Source of the DNA: Picocystis sp. L7
Taxonomy: Eukaryota; Chlorophyta; Picocystophyceae; Picocystales; Picocystaceae
Length of the DNA: 64,000 bases
NCBI GenBank assembly: GCA_020975725.1
Contig: QXJR01000010.1
Coordinates: forward strand, 658,371-722,370
Direction of reading: 5' to 3'
The position numbers and the translations under genes are program-made. The notes under the pieces are model-generated. The model saw nothing but the letters and a program-made list of their open reading frames with translations, was not told the DNA's origin and made no database searches. Positions 48,850 to 59,062 of this stretch are shown piece after piece. Position 1 is the first letter of the stretch, and each line of letters opens with the position of its first letter.

Positions 48850-49890
48850 ATGAAGGAAGTGCAGGATTTCTTGGAGTCCACCACCGTGCAGGACGTGGTC
48901 CGGCACAAGAACGCGTCGCCGGAGAGCTTGTTGGTGCTGGAGAGCACGATGACCGTGGAACAGACGCTCGAGCACCTGGCGAAGAAGGAGGTCCTCTCTG
49001 CGCCGCTGATCATCGGTCCGGACCTCGACACCCTGCGTGCGGACGGTCACGCGGTGCCGGAAGGCGTCACGAAGAAACATCCGTGGTACGTCCAGAACCA
49101 CATGGTGGACGTCGGCATCGTGGACATGGGCACGTTGCTGATGGCCTTGGCGGAGACCATCAAGAAGTGGCAGCAGGAACACGGAGGAGAACTGCCCGAC
49201 CCGCACGACGACATCGGACCGCGCTTCCTGGCCAAGACCTTGGACGACATGCCCACCTGGTGCAGGGACGGTCGCTTCGTCTACGAGTCGGAGATGGAGC
49301 ACACCAGCCTCCGGAAGCTGATGGAGCTCTTCTTGAACAGCCTGAGCAACGGCGTGACCAACCACAGGGCGGTCCTCCTGGACGGCGAGGGCATGGCCGT
49401 CGGCGTGCTCTCCCAATCGGACCTGGTGCAGTTCCTGTACGCGAATCGGAACCGCCTGGGAGGGATCACGAGCGCCACGGTGGACGCGTCCGGCATGGCG
49501 CAGAGCCCGGTTTCGGTCGTGTGCGCGGACGCGCCCGCCATCGAAGCCTTCCGGGAGATGGAGGAGCTGAAGCTGTCCGGACTCGCGGTGGTGGACAAGG
49601 TGGGCGGAAGACTGGTGGCCAACATCAGCGAGAACGATTTCCGAGGACTGTCGCCCAAGGCGCTGTTCGATTGCTTGTCCATGCCGGTGACCGAATACCT
49701 CTCCAAGGAGAGCGGTGAAGAATCGCTGGTCCCCATCACGTGCAAGAGCAACCACACGGTCGAAGACGTCATGAGGCGGATGATCGACAGCCACGTGCAT
49801 CGCGTGTACCTGGTGGATGCCAGGTACGATCCCGTGGGGGTCGTGACCGCCACCGACGTGCTCCGACACTTCCTGGAGAGATCCAGCTGA
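48850..49890 (+). CDS. Four-CBS-domain protein (AMPK-gamma-like)
   Basis: The product has 346 residues from ATG 48850. Four CBS motifs in two Bateman pairs can be followed: residues 1-100 (TVEQTLEHLAKKEVLSAPLI, VDVGIVDMGTLLMAL), about 150-200 (NHRAVLLDGEGMAVGVLSQS), about 215-270 (EAFREMEELKLSGLAVVD, ANISENDFRGL) and about 280-346 (TVEDVMRRMIDSHVHRVYLV, VGVVTATDVLRHFL). Such proteins bind adenine nucleotides and include the SNF1/AMPK gamma subunit. This one resembles plant and algal SNF4-like proteins; energy sensing is inferred. Codon use is strongly GC-biased (C or G third positions), more than in the 23-25 kb kinase, suggesting high expression or a GC-rich isochore. Confidence 0.85.
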   Translation: MKEVQDFLESTTVQDVVRHKNASPESLLVLESTMTVEQTLEHLAKKEVLSAPLIIGPDLDTLRADGHAVPEGVTKKHPWYVQNHMVDVGIVDMGTLLMALAETIKKWQQEHGGELPDPHDDIGPRFLAKTLDDMPTWCRDGRFVYESEMEHTSLRKLMELFLNSLSNGVTNHRAVLLDGEGMAVGVLSQSDLVQFLYANRNRLGGITSATVDASGMAQSPVSVVCADAPAIEAFREMEELKLSGLAVVDKVGGRLVANISENDFRGLSPKALFDCLSMPVTEYLSKESGEESLVPITCKSNHTVEDVMRRMIDSHVHRVYLVDARYDPVGVVTATDVLRHFLERSS

Positions 49891-50305
49891 GGAATGGAAC
49901 CAACCCTTCTTGTTCGTCCGTGCTCGAAGCGCCCGTGCGTCCGAGGGAGAAAAAAAACGTGGACGATCGTCGTCTCCATCCGTCCGCCGGACCGTCGTGG
50001 ACGCGTCTACGGGACGGATCCTCCGGCTTCCTTTCCGATCGCAGGACGTCCGCTGGACGCGAACGGATCCACGTGCCGTTCCACTCCTCGTTCCTTCCCG
50101 CGCGCGCGGGAAGGATCGCATCCTTCGAGGTGCGCCTCGGCATGGCATGCATCCATGGACCACCACGAACCACCGAAACCCAAACCAGGGACGAAGGATC
50201 CTCACCACGTGTCCGAACCGGTGCGGAAGGATCCCCATGAAACACCGCCCGAGCCATGGCCGCGCGGGGTCCCCACCGGGAAAGGCGGGGAGGGAGGGGA
50301 TCGAA

Positions 50306-51889
50306 TCAAGGACCGCGCCAGCGCTTCTCGATGGCGTCCACCCTGCTCCCGCTCGCCTTCAACTGCTTCCTCAGGTCCTTCATCTCCCCGGCCAGGGACT
50401 TGAAAGATTTCTGCAGCACGCTCACGTCTTTCGGCGTGCTGTGCAGCGCCTTCATCTCCTTCTGGAGCTGTTGCAGGAGCTTCGCGTGCGACTCGTGCTC
50501 GGCCTGTTGGTCGGCCGATCTTTCGTCCTGGGCGCGCAGCTTGTCTTCTATGCCCTCGAATCGAAGCTGCTGCTCGTCCAACGCCACCGCGACCAAGGAG
50601 AGGTGGTAATCGATCTTGTCCTTCAGGTGAGGCTGTAGGGTGCACACGACCAGGTTGCTGGAGCAGCCGTAGTGGGCGAAAGGACAAACGACCGGTTTCC
50701 TGTCGCACACGGTGGTGATGTGTTTCTTCATGTTGAAACGCGCGATCTTCTTGCCGCAACCCTGAACGCAAAGGACCGGCTTGTACACGCACGCATCGTC
50801 GTGCAGCGCAAGACGCTTGAAGGAATGCACCTGCTCGCACCCTTTGTTCGGGCACTCGACCGGACGCCACTGGCACTCGGACATGTGCTCGATCAACTTT
50901 TCTTCGTCCAGGAAACCGAGGTTGCAGTGAGCCACGTTGACAGAATCGTACCTGCGGATCAGTGCCTTCGCAAGCTCCATGCGCTGTGCCAGGGGCCAAC
51001 CTCCTTCCTGGAGGCTGAGCTTCCCCAGTTCGTCCGAGATCTTTCGCAGCTGATTGGCTCTCTCGGCCTTTCCGTGCGTTCCGAACATCTTGCCCACCAG
51101 CCTTTTGTTGGAGTTCGCAAACCTCAGCAGCACGTCTTCGAGATCGTTGAGTGTTTTCTGTTTGGTGGGCGTGCTTTCCAAGTGCTCCACCAGCTTCGGC
51201 CGCAGTTCCAAGGCTTCTCCCGCCCAGGTGGAGAAGGGCTTTCCTTCCGCCGCGTTCCTCGCAGCTCTGGCGAGGGCTTCCAGAAGCGCGTCTGCGACGT
51301 TCCAGATGGTTTCCACGTCTATGTGTCCGCAGTAGGTCTGTTTCTCGGCTTCAGCCAGATCGCTGGAGCTGTCCATGAGGACTCTCTTCTGTTCTGCGCT
51401 GGGCACCCGCTGGGCATCTCCATCCGTCCTCTCCACGCCCAGTCCACCTTCTTCGTCTTCTCCTTCCACTTGCTGCGGCGTGTCTCTCCTGGGAGGCACG
51501 GGAGGCGGCATTTGGACGGCTTCATCGTCCGGTTGGTTTCGTTCCGGTTCCTGGAGGTTGGGCGAGGCCGGCACCGACGGTTCGTCGCCTTCCTTTTCTG
51601 CGACCGTTTCGTCGACGCTCTCCCCTTCTCGTCCTTCCTCTCGTCTTTCCACGCTCTCTTCCGAGGAAGGGGAAGCTTCCAGCTCGTCTCCTCCGCCTCG
51701 TCTTTCCTCTCCGGAGGTGCTTGGAACCGCTTCCACCGGCCGTGTCGACTCGCGTCCTTCCCCTTGGGCGTCCTTCGAGGGCGTTTCGCTCCGAGACTCG
51801 GACACCACCTCGCCGAAAGGCGTCTGGAGCACTTCGGATCCTTCGGCGACCTCCGTGGCTTCGAATGGATTCGAACTGGCGGCGGACAT
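50306..51889 (-). CDS. TRAF-type zinc-finger protein with coiled coil
   Basis: The product has 527 residues from ATG 51889; the frame is open much further upstream, but that part is low-complexity. Residues 1-170 are acidic, Glu/Ser/Pro-rich and probably disordered. A helical region follows (about 180-320). Residues about 335-430 contain two to three TRAF-type zinc fingers: CQWRPVECPNKGCEQ, CVYKPVLCVQGCGKKI, CDRKPVVCPFAHYGC, each with paired Cys and a following His. The final about 90 residues (LQKEMKALHSTPKDV, LRKQLKASGSRVDAIEKRW) form a coiled coil. No RING finger or MATH domain is seen, so a ubiquitin-ligase role is not supported; an adaptor role is more likely. It is head-to-head with the MFS gene, about 520 bp apart. 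Confidence 0.82.
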   Translation of the reverse strand: MSAASSNPFEATEVAEGSEVLQTPFGEVVSESRSETPSKDAQGEGRESTRPVEAVPSTSGEERRGGGDELEASPSSEESVERREEGREGESVDETVAEKEGDEPSVPASPNLQEPERNQPDDEAVQMPPPVPPRRDTPQQVEGEDEEGGLGVERTDGDAQRVPSAEQKRVLMDSSSDLAEAEKQTYCGHIDVETIWNVADALLEALARAARNAAEGKPFSTWAGEALELRPKLVEHLESTPTKQKTLNDLEDVLLRFANSNKRLVGKMFGTHGKAERANQLRKISDELGKLSLQEGGWPLAQRMELAKALIRRYDSVNVAHCNLGFLDEEKLIEHMSECQWRPVECPNKGCEQVHSFKRLALHDDACVYKPVLCVQGCGKKIARFNMKKHITTVCDRKPVVCPFAHYGCSSNLVVCTLQPHLKDKIDYHLSLVAVALDEQQLRFEGIEDKLRAQDERSADQQAEHESHAKLLQQLQKEMKALHSTPKDVSVLQKSFKSLAGEMKDLRKQLKASGSRVDAIEKRWRGP

Positions 51890-52220
51890 GGCGTCGGACG
51901 AAGCGAAGGGACGGAATCGGAAGGGATGTGACCCCCCCTCGCCATGGACGTCCCCTTCGCACCCAGGAGACGAGGCCCAGGGGAGGCAAGATCCCCCCGG
52001 CATGGCGCACCGGGGAATCGACCCCCCCTGCGAGAACGTTCGGTGAAACGAGGGTCGGATCCGATCCGGGGGGTCGATTCGCTTGCGAAAAGGGATTCGA
52101 ACCCCCCTTCGCATCGACCCCGAATGGTCGTGGCTGGGAAAAGGGAAAGGGGGTCGATGGGCTTGGACGTACGTCCCTTGGTGACGTGGTGGGGCCTGGG
52201 AGGGGAACCAGGAGCACCCA

Positions 52221-52299
52221 GCAAAGGGAGAAAGGGACAAAGGGAGAAAGAAAGGGAGAAAGGGAGAAAGAAAGGGAGAAAGGGAGAAAGGGAGAAAGG
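52221..52299 (+). repeat. Polypurine GGGAGAAA microsatellite
   Basis: About 80 bp of gggagaaa/gaaagggag repeats between the divergent TRAF-type and MFS genes, ending 113 bp before the MFS start codon. Confidence 0.9.
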
Positions 52300-52411
52300 T
52301 GCACGACAGACGAGGATGATCTGAAGCGAAGCGCGTCGACAAGAAGCGCGCGAAAGGCTCTCCTGGAGAGCATCCATCCGTCGGAAGAGGAGAGGACGAG
52401 GAAGGAACGAA

Positions 52412-53935
52412 ATGCTGGCCGTCGAAGAGGTGCTGCAGTCCAAAGCACACCGGCTCATGCTGGTGCTCCTGTGCTGGACCCTCGGGTTCGGCATCCTGCT
52501 GCCGTTCCTCCCGCAGATACAGACCAACTTCTTCGCCAGCGAAACCGTCGGCAGGCACGTCACGTGTGAGGACATCACGCCCGACTCGGAAGAAGCCGTG
52601 CGACAGGCCTGCAGGGATGCTCACTCCGAAAGCGTGTACTGGAGCAGCATGACCAGCTTCTTCAGCCAGAGCGTCGTCTCCTTCCTGCTCAATCCGATGG
52701 TCGGCGTATGGAGCGACAAGTATGGGCGCAGGCCCTTCCTCATCGCCGGAATATGCGGGGCAGCGATGCCCATTTCCGTGATCTACCTCCACGTCCAGCA
52801 CGGGGTCTCCTTCTACTGGTTCTACCCGGCAAGCGTGGCAACCAGCGGTATCTCGATTATATCCGTGACGCTGGCCTACATCTCAGATTCGATCAGCCCA
52901 CCCAACAGGGCATCGGCATTCGGCCTCGTCCTGGCCTCCTTCTCGCTGGGCATACTGATCGGACCCATCGTCGGCGCCTTCGTGAGCATGGGTTGGGGAA
53001 TCAACCTGAGCATGCTGGCCGTGCTGCTGAGTTTGCTGGCGACGTTCCTGTTTGTGCCGGAATCCTTCCAACGCCACGATCCAGACGAGCCGATTCCAGA
53101 CCCGACCGAACGCAAAGCAGAACGCACCTCTTGCAAGCTCTTCTCCTCTATCGAGGGTCTTTCGATCCTGTGCCGGTCCAAGCTTTTTGCCATGCTGGCG
53201 GTTTGTGCGATGATCGCTGGTATCTGCCAGGAGGCCATTCAAGATCTGCTGCTTCAGTACCTTCAGATCAAGCTTGACTTTGTGTCCCGCGACCAAGGTA
53301 TAGTTCTTGGTATATTCGGAGCGGGCGGCCTTCTCGTCCAAGTCCTTGTGCTGCCCCTGCTGCTTGCTGCGGTGGGGGTGAAGCACCTGCTTGTCATCGG
53401 TCTGGTGGCAACGATGCTGCAACAGTTTTGCATGGCATTCGTCGTGGAAAAATGGCAGGTCTATCTTACGATCGGCCTGGGGACCATCGGATCTGTCTCT
53501 TTCCCCGCCATCAGCAGCATCAAGGCGAACAACGCAAGCTCATCCGAGCAGGGCACAGTGCAAGGTGCACTCTTCGGTGCGAGGGCGCTCGCCCAAGGAA
53601 TAGGCCCGGTGATGTTTGCAGCGATATTTTCCGCGTTCACGCGCAGTGATACGGATTTGCCCTACTTTCCAGGGGCCCCCTTTATTTTCGGGACCGTCCT
53701 CATGCTGGTTGCCGTGGCGATCGCGGTCATGTTGGAGACGAAACCGGAACCTGCAAGTCCAGACTTGGAGCACGCCTGGGAGGGTTGGCTGCCATACTTC
53801 CTCAGCATACCTTCCAGAATATCCACCAAGCTTTCAAGAAATTTGCAATCTCTGCAGGACATGGGAGGGAACGAAACAGGGATCGAAGAAGGCAGGCTGC
53901 TAGAAGAGGGAAACGCTTCGGATGCGTACACATAG
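52412..53935 (+). CDS. Major facilitator superfamily transporter (TetA/HIAT1-like)
   Basis: The product has 507 residues from ATG 52412 to TAG. Twelve hydrophobic helices can be traced. The MFS signature between helices 2 and 3 is GVWSDKYGRRPFL. An extracytoplasmic loop after helix 1 is long and has two Cys. Helix 5 carries ASFSLGILIGPIVGAF, typical of the drug:H+ antiporter and HIAT1/MFSD families. The substrate is not predictable; sugar or drug transport are the usual annotations in this group. The C-terminal 60 residues are cytosolic and charged. No targeting signal is obvious. Confidence 0.9.
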   Translation: MLAVEEVLQSKAHRLMLVLLCWTLGFGILLPFLPQIQTNFFASETVGRHVTCEDITPDSEEAVRQACRDAHSESVYWSSMTSFFSQSVVSFLLNPMVGVWSDKYGRRPFLIAGICGAAMPISVIYLHVQHGVSFYWFYPASVATSGISIISVTLAYISDSISPPNRASAFGLVLASFSLGILIGPIVGAFVSMGWGINLSMLAVLLSLLATFLFVPESFQRHDPDEPIPDPTERKAERTSCKLFSSIEGLSILCRSKLFAMLAVCAMIAGICQEAIQDLLLQYLQIKLDFVSRDQGIVLGIFGAGGLLVQVLVLPLLLAAVGVKHLLVIGLVATMLQQFCMAFVVEKWQVYLTIGLGTIGSVSFPAISSIKANNASSSEQGTVQGALFGARALAQGIGPVMFAAIFSAFTRSDTDLPYFPGAPFIFGTVLMLVAVAIAVMLETKPEPASPDLEHAWEGWLPYFLSIPSRISTKLSRNLQSLQDMGGNETGIEEGRLLEEGNASDAYT

Positions 53936-54770
53936 TACCACCAAGTATGGTTCTACTTGGCGGTCTGCCCTTGGATGGGCGTCCTTGGATCCGCACCAAA
54001 GAGCATCGCCCTGGGTGTTTTCAGACCCGCGTATACCACGATCGCGTGATGCCGATGCAGCCGCGCCGATTGATCCTCGGGCTTGTTGGAGGTAGCGTGG
54101 ACGGGAGGCACCCGTGATCGCGCTCGCAGCCGTGTTCCAGGTGTTGGAAGCATAAACCGGTGTCCATGCTCCGCCTCCCGAAACCGGTCGTGCGCTTGGT
54201 CGGTCCATGTCTCGCGACCCTGCCATCGCAGTACGGTTTGGGGTTCCTCGGACTACCGGAAAGCCTCGCGTCCACCATCGCAAGCGTTGTGGCGAGAGCT
54301 CGTTCGCGAGGTACACGTCTTCCCCCGCGGATGGAGGGGCTGGCCTGAATCCTTCCACTCGATATCTTGTACGGGTAAGGCATGTGCACTATTTATCGTG
54401 TTCCGAGTGGGTTCGAAGCATTCGTTGCGTGCGTAGTACGACAGCGACGGACTTTGCCGACGTCCTGCTGTTTCCGTCGTAGGACCAGAAACGCGTTTGT
54501 CCAAGTCCCATGCGGGGTCCCGGGACGTTTCACCTCGTTGGGGCGTCCCCTTGGACGCGGACCAACGCTTTGGATCCTCAAGGCTTGCGGGTCTGTCTCC
54601 TTGCTGCAGGGTCCATTCCTTTCCTCGGTGCTACCACAATGCAAGGACCCTTCGTGTCCCCAAGCTCGATCGCCATCGATGGCCATCGAATGCAGTGGAG
54701 GGATCCAGTGGTGAGAGGGGGAGAAGACCATGGGATGGGCTGGGCAGATGGGAGGGTCGGTGGGAAGGGG
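53936..54770. other. Intergenic, no convincing gene
   Basis: Overlapping short frames on both strands only. The distal part is in frame with the downstream pseudouridine synthase (frame open from 54510), but it lacks conserved sequence. Confidence 0.45.
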
Positions 54771-55727
54771 ATGATGCAGACGATGGCGATGGCCAAAGGT
54801 GCGCGTCGCGTGCGCGCAGGATTCGAAGTGGTGGACGAGGCGAAGGTTCCTAAGATGGAAGGGGACGCGAGGATGCCGCACGCGTTGCTGGCGGCCATGC
54901 CGGACCGATTCGCGACGCTGACGGCGGCCAGGAAGGCCTGCCGAAGGTGTGAAATCCTGGTGGAAGGGAAAACCAAACGCTGTGGAGATGAAGTGAAGCC
55001 TGGTGAAACCATCCGATGGATCCGAAGGTCCAGCAATGCACCACCACCGACGTGTCGACCCGCTCCTCCAGAAGCGAAGCGGGTGGAGGTGATGTTCGAA
55101 GATGACCACCTTGCCGTTCTCGTCAAACCAAGAGGATTGGCCGTCCAAGGAAGAGGTAAAATGACGTTGCAGCAGCTGCTGCCCTACCTGCTCCAACCTG
55201 CTCATGTGCTTGGTGCACTGCGCCGACCGCACCACGTCCACCGGCTAGATGTGCCAACAGGAGGGCTTCTGGTAGCAGCGAAGACACAGGCTAGCATCGC
55301 TCAGATGGGCAAGCTGTTTCTCGAACGGCAAGTGACAAAGCGCTACCGGGCACTGGTGAATGGATTCGTGGAAGGGGAAGGAATCGTCCACCGGCCATTG
55401 AAGGGACAGGAAGCGAGCACGGCGTTCAAGGCCGTGAAACACTACAGGACAGAAAACACTCGTGGTTGGCAAACGGCTGTGGATGTCTGGCCAGCCACGG
55501 GAAGATACCACCAGATTCGTAGACACATGGCTAGCATAGGGCATCCCGTCGTTGGCGACGAAGTGTATTGCCCCAGGGATCAGTTGGACAAAAGCGACGG
55601 CCTGTTCCTTTGGGCTGCCGAAATCACCTTCCCTCATCCAAGCACCGGAGAAATTGTATCTTTCACCTCCGAGCCTCCCGCTTGCTTTCACAAGCATACG
55701 CGCGACGAGCGGGATGCATGGAACTAG
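54771..55727 (+). CDS. RluA-type RNA pseudouridine synthase
   Basis: The product has 318 residues from ATG 54771. Residues about 40-80 resemble an S4-like RNA-binding domain (AARKACRRCEILVEGKTKR, GDEVKPGETIRW). The catalytic domain starts with VEVMFEDDHLAVLVKPRGLAV. The RluA signature is HRLDVPTGGLLV with catalytic Asp160. Further family motifs are VTKRYRALVNG, ATGRYHQIRRHMASIGHPVVGDEVYC and LFLWAAEITFPHP. Members convert uridines to pseudouridine in rRNA or tRNA; the target site cannot be told. Upstream in-frame ATGs (54510 and others) would add up to 87 residues, which might be an organelle leader. Confidence 0.9.
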   Translation: MMQTMAMAKGARRVRAGFEVVDEAKVPKMEGDARMPHALLAAMPDRFATLTAARKACRRCEILVEGKTKRCGDEVKPGETIRWIRRSSNAPPPTCRPAPPEAKRVEVMFEDDHLAVLVKPRGLAVQGRGKMTLQQLLPYLLQPAHVLGALRRPHHVHRLDVPTGGLLVAAKTQASIAQMGKLFLERQVTKRYRALVNGFVEGEGIVHRPLKGQEASTAFKAVKHYRTENTRGWQTAVDVWPATGRYHQIRRHMASIGHPVVGDEVYCPRDQLDKSDGLFLWAAEITFPHPSTGEIVSFTSEPPACFHKHTRDERDAWN

Positions 55728-56539
55728 GTCAACTTCGTCGGTGGACAGATCCGTGCAGGGATCGCTTCCTGCATGTTGCGCCCCGCTTGCTTTAGCGATT
55801 CGATCCAGAGCACTGAAACATGAGCCTGGGCAACGACGTCAACATACACAATGAATATCAGTATTTACAGAAGAGTCTACTCGGTACAGGCACACAATGC
55901 ATCCGCTCGGGTAGTGCTGCTTCCCACCACGTGGCATGCTGCCCACGGTCTGGAACAGGATGCCCATGGAGGCACAAGACCAAGACCAGGACCCCACCTA
56001 CACCGATGAGGACAAAGCCTCCGGTGTTGCTGTGCTGTTGGATGCTAAGGCTTGCATCTTGTGCTAGGAAGGAGCAAGCGTTCCCTGCGTGCACGTGGTA
56101 CTTTTCTGAGGCTGCTGCCTGTATCCGTTGATCTTTGGAGCTGTCCGATCGCCCTTGCATGGATGAGTCATCCTTGGCGAGCTAGTGGCCCATGCAAAGT
56201 GACAGCCTTTCGTCCTTGGGGCGGTGTGTGTGAATCGAGAACAATAAAGCCTCCACTCTCGCCTTCCCGGGCCGTCTTCTCTCCCTTGATCTCCACTGCA
56301 GCTCCACCACCTCCTTGTTCTTCCCTTGGCAGGTGCATGGACCCCCACCTTCCCCTTTCGCCGCGCCGAGATCAGCCCAAGTATGCACATGTGCAGGGTG
56401 GTTCGACGCGTCCGAAGGTCTCCACCACACGCAGGTGCGCCTCCAGAGTTTCCCTTCTCCTCGAACCTTGGACCCGCATGTCTCCTCTTCCATGCTTGAG
56501 GATTTGGCCGCGCACTCGAGCATCGGTTCACCCTGTTCA
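55728..56539. other. Intergenic, no gene seen
   Basis: Lies between the 3' ends of the converging pseudouridine synthase and RbcX-like genes. Only weak overlapping frames. Confidence 0.45.
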
Positions 56540-57070
56540 TCACCCCGAGGTGTAGCTGTTCCTCACCAGGTGCCTCTTGACCGTGTCCAAGTTGCTTGCC
56601 CGTACGACGTTCTCGAGGTCTCCTACTTCCTTGGCCAAGGAACACCTCGTTTCCATGATCCTTTCTGCCATATCGTGTGGCACCACGCGGTGTTCGGCGT
56701 TGTTGATCTTGTCCACGCGCGTGGCGGGTAGTTCTCGGAGCAACGCGAGCAAGAACTCGTCTCCGTCCAAGGGTCGATGTTCGGAACAGAATCCTTCCAG
56801 CCATTGGGCAGCGTACAAGTTGGTTTCGGAGAGCTGCATGAGCACCCTCTGTGTGGCACGTGCGGTGAGTGCGCGCGTCACGATCCTCCTTGTGTCCCGT
56901 ACGAATCCGTCGTCTTCCAGGCCTGCGTTCTCTTCGGGTCCCGACCGATCTCCCCACTTGTTGAGTTCGTTGGCGCGCACGTGGAGCCTTCCCCTCGCTC
57001 GCACCGCTTTCGAACGTCTCTTGGTGCCCACGAGCGAGCACGTTCGTGATCGCACCCCCAAACGCGCCAT
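56540..57070 (-). CDS. RbcX-like Rubisco assembly chaperone (divergent)
   Basis: The product has 176 residues from ATG 57070. The first 34 residues are basic, with many Arg and Ser and no acidic residue, ending HVRA, as in a plastid transit peptide. The part from about 65 to 170 matches RbcX: TRALTARATQRVLMQLSETN followed by LYAAQWLEGF, then a short acidic patch with DGDEFLLALLREL, then MAERIMETRCSLAKEV. RbcX is a dimeric all-helical chaperone that binds the Rubisco large subunit C-terminus and helps assemble form I Rubisco in the stroma. Unusual here is an insertion of about 14 residues (centred on residue 125, KINNAEHR) between the DGDEFL helix and MAERIM. The frame is open further upstream but without an earlier ATG of note. 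Confidence 0.7.
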   Translation of the reverse strand: MARLGVRSRTCSLVGTKRRSKAVRARGRLHVRANELNKWGDRSGPEENAGLEDDGFVRDTRRIVTRALTARATQRVLMQLSETNLYAAQWLEGFCSEHRPLDGDEFLLALLRELPATRVDKINNAEHRVVPHDMAERIMETRCSLAKEVGDLENVVRASNLDTVKRHLVRNSYTSG

Positions 57071-58408
57071 GTCTCCTGTTCTCTCGCGAAGCCCCCGGGG
57101 TTGTGTTTCCAAAACGCACGTGTCTCCTTTCGAGCACTCGGATCCCCACTTCACCGGAAATCACCACCCCGGTACCACCCCCAAACAAATCCAAGGATAC
57201 CCCGGGCCTCGACTGGACCATCCCCTCGATTCGAACGGAGTCTTCACCCCCTTCGGATAGGATATAGGATGCCGGTAAAAGCACCGTTTTTGTCCTTGTA
57301 AGTGCTAGGGTGCACTCGTTCAACTCGACCGGTCGTGGGGTACTCGAGCAATGGGACGACATGCGTCCACCCCAAGGCCACTTTTTCTTCCTAAGGAGAG
57401 AGGGGGTGTCGCTGTGGGATCCGTGGAGCCTCGGGAGGACCTCTCCGGACGTTGCTGCTCCAATCGAAGTTGTAGAGCACTCCGTGTTGAGGGGTTTGAA
57501 TCGATGGACCCCGACCTGGTTCGGCCCGTGCAAGAGCAGGGAGGCCCGTGCACGTCCCAGGGTCTTTCGGGGCTGGATCGTGCCTCGTTTCCCCTGGCGG
57601 GTGCTCCTTCCTTTCGACGCGCGTATCTCTTCGAATATGGGCTCACATCGAGCGAACGATAGCTCGTTGGATAGGTCTCAACGTGTTCGTTTCCGAACGG
57701 TGCTCTCAAAATGCCCAACTTCTGCCTGGCGCGATTACTAGAGGCGAAAAACCAGCAGCAGGTGATGGGGACCCCAAACGGCACCGCTGCTCAACACCTC
57801 CCCGAGGGCAGCCGAGCGCCCACGGGGAACCGGAACGCCAAACCGGGGGAAAGGAAAGCTGGTAAGACAGGACACGCGCATGAGAAAAATCGGATCGAAA
57901 AACGATGCCGCCGGTGCCATGGAGCGCATGGGCAGCTCCCTGCCAAAAACGCCCAAAAAAGGGCGAATTTTGGGAACCCCCCAGGCCAGCCACGCCGAGT
58001 CCATGCGGAAGGCAAACGATCCAGGACCACGAAGGCTCAGATTCGGCTTCACCTCGTCGAACCACCCAGGTAAGCGACGAACAGGAACGGGAAACACGCA
58101 ATAGGCGAAGAAAAAGCCCGAGGACTCACGCCCCCCCCCAAGCGGCGGTGGGGTGGGTAGGTGGGGGGCGTTTCGGGATGTGCTGGATTGGGGAGGACGT
58201 GGCGCCCGAAGTACGAGGTATTTGGTCCAGAAATTCAAACCATAGTTGATCCGTGGGACGTACAACTCACCTGCGAAATCTCATTGTCCTACCATCACTC
58301 TGTGAGTGGCAGTGCCCCCGAGGGTCGCTCCTGCTTGGTACAATGTGATTGGAGGGGGGCCGTTGTCAGCCCCCCTCCCCAGGCACACAAGGGCAAGGAG
58401 GAGAGGCT
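57071..58408. other. Intergenic, no convincing gene
   Basis: GC-rich with overlapping frames on both strands. It should contain the RbcX-like promoter and the 5' flank of the Tc1-type fragment. No terminal repeat of the latter was identified. Confidence 0.4.
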
Positions 58409-59062
58409 ATGGGGTGGAATCGAAAGAGAAAAGACCAACTACAGCACCGACTGGATTTCAAGGCAAAACGCTTCGTGATGGGGAAGAAGCGCACAAAAAT
58501 GCCAGCACCAGGCCTCATGGAGGAAGCGGCCATCCAGGCCACCAAAGCGGCGTACAAGGTGCTGAGTGGGAATCTCTCCGCCACGTCCAAGGTTATGAAG
58601 CGGAGTTGGGTGACAGTGAAATCTTGGGTGAAGGATCGTAAGCCCAAAGCTCCTTCCTCTTCAAAACGTCGTTCCCTCTCTTATGCCCGTGGTCATGGCA
58701 AGTGGTTGTGCAACTTGCTCAAGTCTCGTGCACTTGAAGGCCAGGCCATGGGGACAAGGGATGTCATGAACGAGTGGGAAGCACGGTACGGACGGAGAGT
58801 ACCCTTGAGGACCTTGCAACGGCTGTTGAAGGATTTGGGGGTGAAGACCAAGGTCCAAAAAAAGGTGATGAAGTTGCAGGCCTCACACAAGGCCAATAGA
58901 GTGAAGTTTGCGGAACGGCACTTGGGGGATGATTTTGGGCGGGTTCTTTTCACGGATGCCCACCAAATTTACCTGGGAACCACCAAGCACAAAGGCTCCA
59001 AACGAACCCTGGTCCCTCCTGGTACCACACCCCTCGTGGAATTCAACAAAAGCCTCCCATGA
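58409..59062 (+). pseudogene. Truncated Tc1/mariner-type transposase
   Basis: A frame of 217 residues. The first 160 residues are basic and helical, with two probable helix-turn-helix units (ATSKVMKRSWVTVKSWVKD and RTLQRLLKDLGVKTKVQKK). The catalytic domain then begins with VLFTDAHQIYL, where the Asp corresponds to the first D of the DDE/D triad (family: VLFTDE). The frame stops about 35 residues later, so the second and third acidic residues are missing, and no continuation is visible downstream. Loss of the 3' half makes it a dead fragment. A TTTAGGG-like string follows closely. Confidence 0.65.

Noticed and set aside
52030-52110. tRNA-like GGTTCGAATCC string on the minus strand
   Set aside because: No acceptor stem or D-arm around it; it is part of a GATCC/TTCGAA-rich repeat-like stretch.
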